The translations under genes and the position numbers were made by a program. A DNA stretch of 64,000 bases, from positions 5,201 to 69,200 of the forward strand of contig JAPSFM010000018.1 of NCBI GenBank assembly GCA_035063885.1, given 5' to 3'. This stretch comes from CAADGY01 sp900696665. Its GTDB lineage: Bacteria > Acidobacteriota > Terriglobia > Bryobacterales > Bryobacteraceae. Under the pieces are notes generated by a model. It ran no database searches. It saw only the letters and a list, made by a program, of their open reading frames with translations, and was not told the origin of the DNA. Every line of letters begins with the position of its first letter. Within the stretch, counting starts at the first letter, position 1. Positions 26,152 through 34,009 of the stretch are shown here, piece after piece.

Positions 26152-26820
26152 TCAGAGTCCTTTGCCGAGCGTCTCTGACTGGGCTTGCCGGATGTCTTCA
26201 AGCAGGGCTTCGCGCACGGCGCTGGGAGTTCTCCGCCGCAACGCCGCCACAACGGGCTCGTGGAGCATTTGGCCGTGACCTTGCGGCAGGCGGCTCCAAC
26301 GCAATTCGATGTACATCAGGCGCTGTGTTTTCTCGAGTACCTCGACGAGCAGCCTCTCCAACTCGCGGTTGCGGGTCATTCTGGCGAGTTTCAGATGGAA
26401 ATCCGAATTGAGGCGGACGAAATCCAGGGAGTCCACACCTTTCTTGAGCTTGACCGCCGCCTGCCTGGTTGAATCCTCCAGCTCGTTGATTTCGGAGTCT
26501 GTTCCACGAATCGTGGCGAGCTCGGCAATTGCGCCCTCCAGGATGAGACGTAGCTCAAACAGGTCACGCACTGCATGGAAGCTTAACTCCGGCACCAGGT
26601 AGCCGCGGCGCGGCACGACTTCAAGAAGCCCTTCGTGGTGAAGTCTGTTGCAAGCCTCGCGAAATGGAGTCCGGCCGATTCGATAACGGCGCATGATCTC
26701 GCGCTCAGACAGAAAGACGCCTTCGTGGATCTCACCTTGCAGGATGGCATCTTTCAGAGCCGTGTAAGCTCTTTCTGTCTGAGTAGGATTTCGCGGCGTC
26801 AGTGGCTTTTTCTCGTTCAC
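26152..26820 (-). CDS. GntR-family transcriptional regulator (FCD subfamily)
   Basis: 222 aa. The winged helix-turn-helix spans about 10-75 ('AYTALKDAILQGEIHEGVFL', 'SEREIMRRYRIGRTPFREA'). The all-helical FCD ligand-binding domain spans about 85-210 ('VRDLFELRLILEGAIAELA', 'NSDFHLKLARMTRNRELERL'). Such regulators usually sense sugar acids, carboxylates or fatty-acid derivatives and repress nearby catabolic genes. It is divergent from the amidohydrolase trio at 26879, 58 nt away, which makes that trio its most likely target. Its stop lies 2 nt from the stop of the convergent secreted-protein gene. Confidence 0.92.
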   Translation of the reverse strand: MNEKKPLTPRNPTQTERAYTALKDAILQGEIHEGVFLSEREIMRRYRIGRTPFREACNRLHHEGLLEVVPRRGYLVPELSFHAVRDLFELRLILEGAIAELATIRGTDSEINELEDSTRQAAVKLKKGVDSLDFVRLNSDFHLKLARMTRNRELERLLVEVLEKTQRLMYIELRWSRLPQGHGQMLHEPVVAALRRRTPSAVREALLEDIRQAQSETLGKGL

Positions 26821-26878
26821 GCCGGATAGTGTAGCCTAAACCGCAACGACATAGTAGGTTCAGCCTGTTCGACGTAAA

Positions 26879-27742
26879 ATGTATTCTGTGTCCACATTGA
26901 GCCGGAGGGAGTTGATCGCGACGCCCTTGGCGCTTGCCCAAGGCGCCCAACCGAAACCGTCCATTTGGGATGTGCACTGCCACCTCATTTCGGGAGAAGG
27001 ATCTACACCGGAAGAACGGATGGCTTATCTGATCCGGTTTATGGACCGCCTGGGAATTGAGCGTGTAATGCTCTCGCTCGGCTACCCACTGCTTGCCGAT
27101 CCATCTCCAGAGCAGCTTCGGGAGTTGAACGGCCAGGTGCTGAAGGCAATCGCCCGCTACCCGGACCGCGCGTTTGGCTTTGTGTATCTCAATCCGAACC
27201 ATCTCGCGTTCAGTCTCGAGGAGTTTGACCGGTGTGTGCGGGACGGCCCGATGGTGGGGGTGAAGCTGTGGGTCGCGAAGCGCTGCAACGCGCCCGAACT
27301 CGACTCCATTGTCGAACGGGCAGCGGCCATACAGGCGCCCATTCTGCAACACACCTGGTTCAAACTGAAGGGCAACCTGCCGGGCGAATCGACGCCAAAC
27401 GATCTCGCCGAATTGGCCATGCGGCATCCGAAAGCGGTATTGATCGATGCGCACACGGGCGGAGATTGGGAACGTGGGATTCGCGCTATCCGGCCGGTGA
27501 AGAACATTGCGACGTGTGTCGCCGGCTTCGACCCGACAGCCGGCGTTGTGGAAATGGCGGTCAGAGAACTCGGAGCGGAGCGAGTGATGTTCGGAAGTGA
27601 TGCCGCCGGGCGGAGTTTCGCCTCGCAACTCGGCAAGGTGATGGGAGCCGGGATTCCGGAAAGTTCCCGCCGCCTCGTTTTGAGAGAAAACCTGCGCCGT
27701 GTACTGGCGCCGATTCTGCGTGCGAAGGGAGTGCGAGCGTGA
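26879..27742 (+). CDS. Amidohydrolase-family protein (amidohydrolase 2 type), metal-ligand competent
   Basis: 287 aa TIM-barrel protein. The N-terminal metal motif HxH is intact (H33 and H35 in 'WDVHCHL'). Later ligands fit 'LQHTWFKL', 'LIDAHTGGDW' and 'MFGSDAAGRS'. A short N-terminal 'LSRRELIATPLALAQG' could be a residual Tat-like signal, so the location is uncertain. The family includes decarboxylases and lactonases acting on aromatic or sugar-derived acids; the substrate is unknown. The ATG lies 58 nt from the divergent GntR gene. The stop overlaps the next GTG by 4 nt, so the two are translated together. Confidence 0.85.
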   Translation: MYSVSTLSRRELIATPLALAQGAQPKPSIWDVHCHLISGEGSTPEERMAYLIRFMDRLGIERVMLSLGYPLLADPSPEQLRELNGQVLKAIARYPDRAFGFVYLNPNHLAFSLEEFDRCVRDGPMVGVKLWVAKRCNAPELDSIVERAAAIQAPILQHTWFKLKGNLPGESTPNDLAELAMRHPKAVLIDAHTGGDWERGIRAIRPVKNIATCVAGFDPTAGVVEMAVRELGAERVMFGSDAAGRSFASQLGKVMGAGIPESSRRLVLRENLRRVLAPILRAKGVRA

Positions 27743-28509
27743 TTACGGACGTCAATGTGAATCTGTCGCGCTGGCCTTTTCGCCGCCTGCCGGGCGACGA
27801 GCCGCTTGCACTTGCCACCAAGCTGGGGAAGATGAAGGTTACCCAGGCCTGGGCCGGCAGCTTCGATGGGATATTCCACAAGGATCTTGCCGGCGTCAAC
27901 GCCCGGCTCGCCGCCGACTGCCGCCAATTCGGCGCCGGGCTGCTGCTGCCCTTTGGCTCGGTGAACCCCAAGCTGCCGGACTGGCGGGAAGACCTGCGCC
28001 GCTGTGTGGAAGATCACAAGATGTCCGGCATACGGCTGCATCCCAACTATCACGGATATACGCTCGATAATCCGGAGTTTCATGAGTTGTTGCAGTTGGC
28101 AGCCGCTCGGAAACTGGTGGTGCAGCTTGCCTTGTGCATGGAAGACGAGCGCACGCAGCACCCCTTGATGCCAGTGCCGCCGGTCGACATTGGGCCGTTG
28201 GCGAACGCAGTCGCCCGGGAACGTCAGTTGAAGCTGGTGATTTTGAACTCGTATCCGCAACTGCCGCTCGAGAGATTGCGGGCGCTGAGTTCCGCGGGGC
28301 AGGTTTACTTCGACCTCTCCATGGTGGAGCAAGTGCGTGGCGTGGCGCGTCTCGGCGAATACGTCTCCCCCGACCGTGTCCTCTTCGGCTCGAACTACCC
28401 TTTCTTCGTTTTCGAATCGGCATTGCTGAAGATGCAGGAAGCGGAGCTAACGGAAACGCAGCGGGCGGCGATCCTAGAAGGTCATGCACGCCGCCTGCTG
28501 GCACGATGA
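27739..28509 (+). CDS. Amidohydrolase-fold protein lacking the usual metal ligands
   Basis: 256 aa, starting at a GTG inside the stop of the previous gene. The fold signature is visible: 'TQAWAGSFDGIFHKDLAGVN', 'GIRLHPNYHGYTLDNPEF', 'VILNSYPQLP'-type strands and a final 'RVLFGSNYPFFVFES'. The N-terminal HxH is replaced by NxN ('DVNVNLSRWPFRRLPGDE'), and the terminal metal Asp of GSDYP is Asn. It may be a metal-independent enzyme, a non-catalytic partner of the preceding amidohydrolase, or may use other ligands. The ATGA overlap with the hydrolase gene downstream ties all three genes into one operon. Confidence 0.8.
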   Translation: MITDVNVNLSRWPFRRLPGDEPLALATKLGKMKVTQAWAGSFDGIFHKDLAGVNARLAADCRQFGAGLLLPFGSVNPKLPDWREDLRRCVEDHKMSGIRLHPNYHGYTLDNPEFHELLQLAAARKLVVQLALCMEDERTQHPLMPVPPVDIGPLANAVARERQLKLVILNSYPQLPLERLRALSSAGQVYFDLSMVEQVRGVARLGEYVSPDRVLFGSNYPFFVFESALLKMQEAELTETQRAAILEGHARRLLAR

Positions 28510-30485
28510 TGCGGTTTACGAGACTCACGCTATTGTGCACAGCCACGCTTTCCACTGCCTTCGCCCAGGACCCTCTGCTCGCATGGATGAATCGCATCGC
28601 ACAGGAGCAACTTGCGAAAAGGGATGCCGCCGTCGCGAAGATTCAGACGCCGGCTGGCGCTGAACAGCGGCGGCAATGGATTCGCTCGACGCTGCTCGAC
28701 ATCCTCGGCGGCTTACCGGAATATCGCGGACCGTTGAACGCGCGGGTCCTGGGCCGCCTCGAAAACCCGCACTACACCATCGAAAAAGTCATCTTCGAGA
28801 GCCTGCCGAAATACTATGTGACGGCCAACTTGTACCGCCCGAATCGGGCGGGCCGCTATCCGGCGGTACTCATGTCCGCGGGGCATACAACGCTCGGGAA
28901 AACCGAGAACCACATTATGTCGGCGCATCTGGCGGCGAAGGGTTTTGTGGCGCTGGCTTATGATCCGGTTGGTTTGGGAGAACGCGTGCAATCCTATGAC
29001 CGGAATGCGCGCAAGAGAACCGCGGGCTGCTGCGCAGACGAGCACCTGCACGCCGGGGCGCAGAGCCTGCTGATCGGTGAGAGTGTCGCCCGGTATTTTA
29101 TTCATGACGCGATGCGGGGCATCGACTACCTGGTGAGCCGGCCCGAGGTGGACCCTGATCGTATTGGCGCTGCCGGTTGCTCGGGCGGCGGGTGTGTCAC
29201 CACTTACGTCGCGGCGCTCGACTCTCGCGTCAAGGCGGCCGCTCCGGCGTGTTTCCTCAACAGTCTCCGCGTGCTCTTCGCAGGCCGATTCCCGGATTCG
29301 GAAATGAGCTTGCCGAGGTTTCTTGCATCCGGGTTGGACCATGCGGATTTCCTCGCGGTATCGAACCGAATACCCTGGCTCATTCTGGCGACAGAAGAAG
29401 ACTTCTTTACCCCTGCCGGTGTTCTGCCGGTTTACGAAGAGGCGCGGCGATGGTATCGGCTTTTCGGCGCCGAAGACAAGATGCAGATGTTCATGGGTCC
29501 GGGAAAGCACGGTACGCCTCTTGAAACACGCGAGAAGTTGTATGCATTTATGATTCGTTGGCTGCAACCGGGAAGTAGTGCCGGTTATCGCGAAAGGAAT
29601 ATCACGTTGTACCCGGACCAGGAGTTGCAGGTAACCCAAGCTGGCCAGGTGGAGTTCGAGGAGGGCAGCCGTTGGCTCTACCAGGTGATCCGAGACCGCT
29701 TTCATTTACGCAAACGTCCACGCGGCATTCCACAGCTTCTGGCTGAACTGCGACGGCTGGGTATCCTCTCCGAAGGCCAGCCGCCGGCGTTCACTATGAC
29801 GGAACAGAAACCGGATCGCCTACGGCTGGCCTTGGAGAGCGAGCCTGGTATCGAGATCGGAGCAACGCTTTATCTCCCGCGCTCGGAAGGGCGCAAACCG
29901 GCGCTGCTGCTGGTGAAGGATACCGCCACCGTGCAGCTTGCCGAAACAGCGTCTGCAAGGGGAAATGTGGTGTTGGAGTTGGAGCCTCGCGACTCGCCGG
30001 CCGCAAACGACAACCGCCCGTTTCTGGGGAACTGGCTGACCAACAAACGCGCGGATTCAATTGGCCGCAATCTGCCGTCGATGAGAGCCCACGACATTCT
30101 GCGTGGCGTGGACTACCTGCACGCACGTAACGACGTGGACCGCACACGAATTCGTGCGGCGGCACGCAACGTCGAGGGTGTCTGGCTGCTGCTAGCAGCG
30201 GTTGCGGACCCGCGCATTGGGAAGATCTGGCTCGACCGCACACCCCACAGTCTGAGTGCCGCGATGGACGGCCCGATCCATACACGGCTGTTCGATAGTG
30301 TCATTCCGAGGTTCCTGCTGCATTGGGACTTCGAGGACCTGGTAAGCGCGATGGGTAAGCGGCAAGTGATATGGACCGATCCGCAGGACTGGATGCTGCG
30401 CACGCGCCACGGCCTGGGTGCGAGATTCCGCTATCGTGAGCCCGGGCAAACAGAAGAAGCGCTGCTGGAGGAGTTTCTACAGTAG
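28506..30485 (+). CDS. Secreted tandem alpha/beta-hydrolase (acetyl xylan esterase-like)
   Basis: 659 aa from ATG 28506, overlapping the previous stop by 4 nt. A signal peptide (RLTLLCTATLSTAFAQ) is present. The N-terminal half is an AXE1/dienelactone-hydrolase-like alpha/beta-hydrolase: 'AVLMSAGHTTLGK', 'GFVALAYDPVGLGERVQSYD', nucleophile elbow 'GAAGCSGGGCVTTY', and 'LATEEDFFTP' and 'GPGKHGTPL' supplying Asp and His. The C-terminal half repeats the same plan ('HDILRGVDYLHARNDVDRTR' parallels 'HDAMRGIDYLVSRPEVDPDR'), but the Ser elbow has become ARNVEGVW. One active and one degenerate domain are therefore inferred. It is probably periplasmic and cleaves an ester for the amidohydrolases upstream. 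Confidence 0.85.
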   Translation: MMRFTRLTLLCTATLSTAFAQDPLLAWMNRIAQEQLAKRDAAVAKIQTPAGAEQRRQWIRSTLLDILGGLPEYRGPLNARVLGRLENPHYTIEKVIFESLPKYYVTANLYRPNRAGRYPAVLMSAGHTTLGKTENHIMSAHLAAKGFVALAYDPVGLGERVQSYDRNARKRTAGCCADEHLHAGAQSLLIGESVARYFIHDAMRGIDYLVSRPEVDPDRIGAAGCSGGGCVTTYVAALDSRVKAAAPACFLNSLRVLFAGRFPDSEMSLPRFLASGLDHADFLAVSNRIPWLILATEEDFFTPAGVLPVYEEARRWYRLFGAEDKMQMFMGPGKHGTPLETREKLYAFMIRWLQPGSSAGYRERNITLYPDQELQVTQAGQVEFEEGSRWLYQVIRDRFHLRKRPRGIPQLLAELRRLGILSEGQPPAFTMTEQKPDRLRLALESEPGIEIGATLYLPRSEGRKPALLLVKDTATVQLAETASARGNVVLELEPRDSPAANDNRPFLGNWLTNKRADSIGRNLPSMRAHDILRGVDYLHARNDVDRTRIRAAARNVEGVWLLLAAVADPRIGKIWLDRTPHSLSAAMDGPIHTRLFDSVIPRFLLHWDFEDLVSAMGKRQVIWTDPQDWMLRTRHGLGARFRYREPGQTEEALLEEFLQ

Positions 30486-30496
30486 AGCCGGATCGT

Positions 30497-31540
30497 CTAC
30501 TTCCGTTGGAAACGCCGGCCCTCCAGCCGGGCCTGTACCCGGGGTTGTTGCAGAACTTCCGGATTGGCGACATAGGGCGGCGGCGTCCCGGATGCCACCG
30601 CCAGTACATTTCGGCAGGCGGAGATGCTGGTATTACGGATGCACGCTCCGGTCCTTGCGATCAGGTGGGGCGCGACGATTACATTATCGAGTTCGAATAG
30701 CGGATTGCCGGCTGCCGCCGGTTCGGTTTCGAAAACATCGAGACCCGCGCCGGCAATCTTCTTCCGGCGCAGAGCGTCTATCAGTGCGGCTTCGTCGACC
30801 ACCGCTCCCCGGGCAGTGTTGATCAGGTAGGCCGTCGATTTCATAAAGCCGAGTTCCCGTGCGCCGATCATGTGGCGAGTCTCGTCCGTCAGCGGGCAAT
30901 TGATGGTGACGAAATCGCTGTCGCGCAGAACGGTCTCCAGATTGGCGAGTTGTGCTCCGGCCGCTTCCGCTTGGGCAGCAGTCGATCGAGGAGCATAAGC
31001 GAGCAGCCGTTCAAACCCCAGGCTGCCCGCCATGCGAAACATCTCGCGCGCGATGCCTCCGAGGCCGATAGACCCGAGTGTTCGTCCGGCGAGATCAACC
31101 AGAATCGGCGGATCCTGCCGCCACCGGCCCGAGCGGCACTGGATGTCGAGCGCACGCAAATTCTTGGCAAGTGAAAAGATCAGCGCAAAGATTCCTTCGG
31201 CTACGGGACGGGCAACCGAATCACGCGTCAGAGCCAGAATGACGTCGGCTTCGGTGCATCCGGCGAGGTCGACGCGGTCGAAGCCGACGCCCCAAAGCGC
31301 CAGCACGGACAGTCGCCCGATGCCGCGAAAACTGCTGGCTGGAAACCCGTAGCTATACGAGATGACGCCATCATAGCGGTCAAGCACCGCCGGGTCGCCG
31401 ATGCCGCCGGTGTCCGGCATGATCTCGTACTGAACACCGGCGACGGGCTCCAGCACTTTCGCTAATGCGGAAGAGAGGACTCCGTGTGCTTCGGTCTCGA
31501 AGTCCGGTGTAATGCCTACGCGAAATTTGCCGCTGCTCAC
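30497..31540 (-). CDS. D-isomer-specific 2-hydroxyacid dehydrogenase family protein
   Basis: 347 aa NAD(P)-dependent oxidoreductase. The Rossmann motif is 'LGSIGLGGIAREMFRMAG', followed by 'DFVTINCPLTDETRHMIG', 'LINTARGAVVDEAALIDAL' with the catalytic Arg, 'GAGLDVFETEPA' with the Glu, and 'VIVAPHLIARTGACIRN' with the His. The family interconverts 2-keto and 2-hydroxy acids (glyoxylate/hydroxypyruvate reductase, phosphoglycerate dehydrogenase types). It lies 7 nt after the truncated receptor gene and is the last gene of a minus-strand unit that starts with an enolase-superfamily enzyme, which suggests sugar-acid catabolism. It converges on the esterase at 30485 with an 11-nt gap. Confidence 0.9.
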   Translation of the reverse strand: MSSGKFRVGITPDFETEAHGVLSSALAKVLEPVAGVQYEIMPDTGGIGDPAVLDRYDGVISYSYGFPASSFRGIGRLSVLALWGVGFDRVDLAGCTEADVILALTRDSVARPVAEGIFALIFSLAKNLRALDIQCRSGRWRQDPPILVDLAGRTLGSIGLGGIAREMFRMAGSLGFERLLAYAPRSTAAQAEAAGAQLANLETVLRDSDFVTINCPLTDETRHMIGARELGFMKSTAYLINTARGAVVDEAALIDALRRKKIAGAGLDVFETEPAAAGNPLFELDNVIVAPHLIARTGACIRNTSISACRNVLAVASGTPPPYVANPEVLQQPRVQARLEGRRFQRK

Positions 31541-31547
31541 CGCGGTC

Positions 31548-32600
31548 TCAGAATTGGAGGCGCAGGCCGAAGCGAATGGTGCGCTGGTCGTTCTCGGCGC
31601 TGGTAACCTGCATGAAGCTACCGCTGTTCACATTGTTCGACGGATTGCCGAGATGGGGCGTGTTGCTCAGGTGGGCGGCTCCGGTGCGGAACTGAAGAAT
31701 GTAGCGTTCCGTCAGGTTGAAGTTCCGGAACAGGCTCAGATCAAGGTTTACGATGCCGGGGCCACGGAGAAGGTTCCTACCGGTAGTTCCGAAACGCGCT
31801 GCGCCAGTAGAGGCCGCAAAACTGGTCCTGTCGTAAAACTGAGCAAGGCTCCCGATCTTTTCAACCCCCGGCTTCACCTGGTCCGCCGTTTGGCTGTTTC
31901 CAGGAGCGTCCAACGAGCCCGTGGATGCCGTCACTGTGAAGGGTCTGCCCTGCACGGCGCTGAAGGTTCCGCTCGCCTGCCATCCGCCGAGAAGCACGGA
32001 GGCAGCACCGGAGTTTGCCATGTTCTTGCCTTTGCCAAAGGGAAGTTCGTACACGTAGCCGGCTTGCAGCATGTGCGGGATGTCGTATCCGGCTAAAGCG
32101 CGGTTCCGGCAAAATGCCGGCTCCCAGTTGAACATGACGCCCACACCGCCATCATCGCCGGTGAAGTTGATGACCTTTGAATACGTGTAGGCGGCCTTAA
32201 GTGTCAGCCCCGCAGCGGCGCGCCGGTTGATGGCTAGCTGCAACGCGTGATAGTTGGTGCTGAACTGTCCGTTCCAGTACGAGGTGGCGGCCGTTCGGTA
32301 TACGGAAACACTTCTCCTGGTTAACGACCGGAAGCTCGAAGCGGTGACGGTGATCTCGTAGTTGCCCGCCGCCAGGTTGGGAAGTGAGTACCTCCCAGAC
32401 CCATCTGTTGCAACCGTTCTTTCCTGGCGCGTTTCCGGATTCACCGCGAGTACCGTCGCGCCGGGAATGACGGAGCCCGTGGCATCCTGTACCACCCCCA
32501 CAATGAAACCGTACAGAACTTGCGCCTCCAGAGGCCCTGGATTCAGAGACAAAGTGAATACGCAAACCAGTATCGTTGTTATCCGAAAGAATCTTCTCAT
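31548..32600 (-). CDS. Internally deleted TonB-dependent receptor (CarboxypepD_reg fused to last barrel part)
   Basis: 350 aa instead of about 1,080. The ATG at 32600 follows a G-rich ribosome-binding site and a signal peptide (CVFTLSLNPGPLEAQ). A complete CarboxypepD_reg domain follows ('YGFIVGVVQDATGSVIPGAT' to 'SSFRSLTRRSVSV'). The sequence then passes directly, in frame, into 'NYHALQLAINRRAAAGLTLK', the motif that normally begins the final ~230 residues of the barrel, and ends in F. The plug and most of the barrel (~700 residues) are missing. It is unlikely to transport anything. It could be a pseudogene with an in-frame deletion or a small outer-membrane protein. Function is not assigned. 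Confidence 0.8.
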   Translation of the reverse strand: MRRFFRITTILVCVFTLSLNPGPLEAQVLYGFIVGVVQDATGSVIPGATVLAVNPETRQERTVATDGSGRYSLPNLAAGNYEITVTASSFRSLTRRSVSVYRTAATSYWNGQFSTNYHALQLAINRRAAAGLTLKAAYTYSKVINFTGDDGGVGVMFNWEPAFCRNRALAGYDIPHMLQAGYVYELPFGKGKNMANSGAASVLLGGWQASGTFSAVQGRPFTVTASTGSLDAPGNSQTADQVKPGVEKIGSLAQFYDRTSFAASTGAARFGTTGRNLLRGPGIVNLDLSLFRNFNLTERYILQFRTGAAHLSNTPHLGNPSNNVNSGSFMQVTSAENDQRTIRFGLRLQF

Positions 32601-32711
32601 TCCCCCCTCGACAGGCTTTTCCAGCGGCAACGGACCTCAGTCCGTGCCGGCGTTCTCCAACACGGCCGCGAAAGAGGCGGCCAAGCATCCTCCTCTCTCC
32701 TTCTCATCCGA

Positions 32712-33887
32712 TCAGGCTACGCGAAATTTCTCCAGCGCCTCTTCATTGAGATCGATCCCGAGACCCGGTGCCGAAGGCATTTCAACGTATCCGTCCACGG
32801 AAACAATCCTTTGCCTGGTGATGTGTTCCCGCAGCGATGTTTCCTCCTCGACCACGAACTCCAGAATGAACGAATGCGGTATCGAGTTCAGGAAATGGAG
32901 TGCGGCTGCTACGTTCACGTAAGTGGTGAAGCCGTGGTTTACCACCGGAACGCCGCGGTCTGCGGCGAGGCTTGCGATCTTCATCGCTTCCGTGAAGCCG
33001 CCGCATCGTGTGAGGTCGACTTGAATCAGGTCGACTCGTCCCTGGTCCATCAACTGGATAAACGAGCGCCGTCCGCTTTCCTCTTCGCCGGCGGCGATAC
33101 GGACATCCGTGGCTGCCGATAACTTGCGGTAGCCCTCGTAATCGTCCGGCAGCAACGGCTCCTCGAGCCAGAAGATGTTGTATTCGGAGAAGGCACGTGC
33201 GCGCTGGATGGCGGTTTTGGCGTCCCATACCAGACCGGCGTCGATCATCAGGTCGGCGCCGTCGCCCAACCCTTTGCGCGCTTCGCGCACCAGTGCGATG
33301 TCGGTTCTTTCGTCCTGCCCCATGGGCTCCCAGCCGAACTTTACGGCCGTAAAACCACGATCGCGGAAGCGGCGTCCGCGTTCGGCGGTTTCCTGGGGAG
33401 TAGCGCCGAAAAGCGTGCTCGCATACGGGCGGATCTTCTTGTGAAAGCCTCCGCCCAGCAGCTTCCAGATGGGGAGTCCGAGCGCCTTGCCCTTGATGTC
33501 CCACAAGGCCATGTCGATACCGCTGATGGCGTGAAAGCCGGCGCCACTGCGCCCGCCGTAGATACTCTGGCGGTACATCTTCTGCCACAGGTATTCCGTC
33601 TGGAACGGGTCTTCTCCAATTACGATTTCCCGTAATCCGCTGGCAGTGGTGTGGGAGAACGGACCCTCTATGGCTCCCTTCACTGCCAGGGGTGCTGAGT
33701 CCACTTCGCCGATACCCGTTATTCCCGCGTTGGTGGAGACTTTGACGATGAGTGCGTCCTGCCCGCTGTCGCAAAGTTTACGGACGTGCGGCAACCGGAG
33801 ATAGATTGCTTCCACGTTCGTGATTTTCAGGCCGCTTTTAGCGGTGTTTCCGTGAACAGGTTGTGTTGTATCGCTTGCCAGGCTCAT
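32712..33887 (-). CDS. Mandelate racemase/muconate lactonizing enzyme family (enolase superfamily)
   Basis: 391 aa from the ATG at 33887 (a TTG at 33908 is an alternative). The capping domain begins 'KITNVEAIYLRLP'. The barrel has 'AVKFGWEPMG' (Lys region), 'DLMIDAGLVWD' with the first metal Asp, 'FWLEEPLLPDDYEGY' and 'IAAGEEESGRRSF' with the two Glu ligands. 'VDLIQVDLTRCGGFTEA' and 'VPVVNHGFTTYVNVA' carry the Asp/His pair typical of MR-type dehydratases. It probably dehydrates a sugar acid; the precise acid is unknown. It is divergent from an MFS transporter and heads a unit with the deleted receptor and the 2-hydroxyacid dehydrogenase. Confidence 0.9.
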   Translation of the reverse strand: MSLASDTTQPVHGNTAKSGLKITNVEAIYLRLPHVRKLCDSGQDALIVKVSTNAGITGIGEVDSAPLAVKGAIEGPFSHTTASGLREIVIGEDPFQTEYLWQKMYRQSIYGGRSGAGFHAISGIDMALWDIKGKALGLPIWKLLGGGFHKKIRPYASTLFGATPQETAERGRRFRDRGFTAVKFGWEPMGQDERTDIALVREARKGLGDGADLMIDAGLVWDAKTAIQRARAFSEYNIFWLEEPLLPDDYEGYRKLSAATDVRIAAGEEESGRRSFIQLMDQGRVDLIQVDLTRCGGFTEAMKIASLAADRGVPVVNHGFTTYVNVAAALHFLNSIPHSFILEFVVEEETSLREHITRQRIVSVDGYVEMPSAPGLGIDLNEEALEKFRVA

Positions 33888-33890
33888 TGT

Positions 33891-33930
33891 TATATAAGAA
33901 TATTTCAAACATATATTTATATGTCAATAG
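33891..33930. promoter_or_regulatory. Divergent promoter region with CATATA-TT-TATATG palindrome
   Basis: The region between the enolase-superfamily and MFS genes is strongly AT-rich. A perfect 14-bp inverted repeat lies at 33910-33923. On the minus strand a TTGACA (33927-33922) overlaps it, and the palindrome sits between that -35 and weak AT-rich -10 candidates, a normal repressor position. The binding protein is unknown; the GntR regulator at 26152 is one candidate. Confidence 0.4.
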
Positions 33931-34009
33931 GTGTCTGAATACAGATAACGCTTTTAATCTCCATTCTTCTGTCCTATACTCGGCTTTTGTAGTTTCAAAG
34001 AATGGGCTG

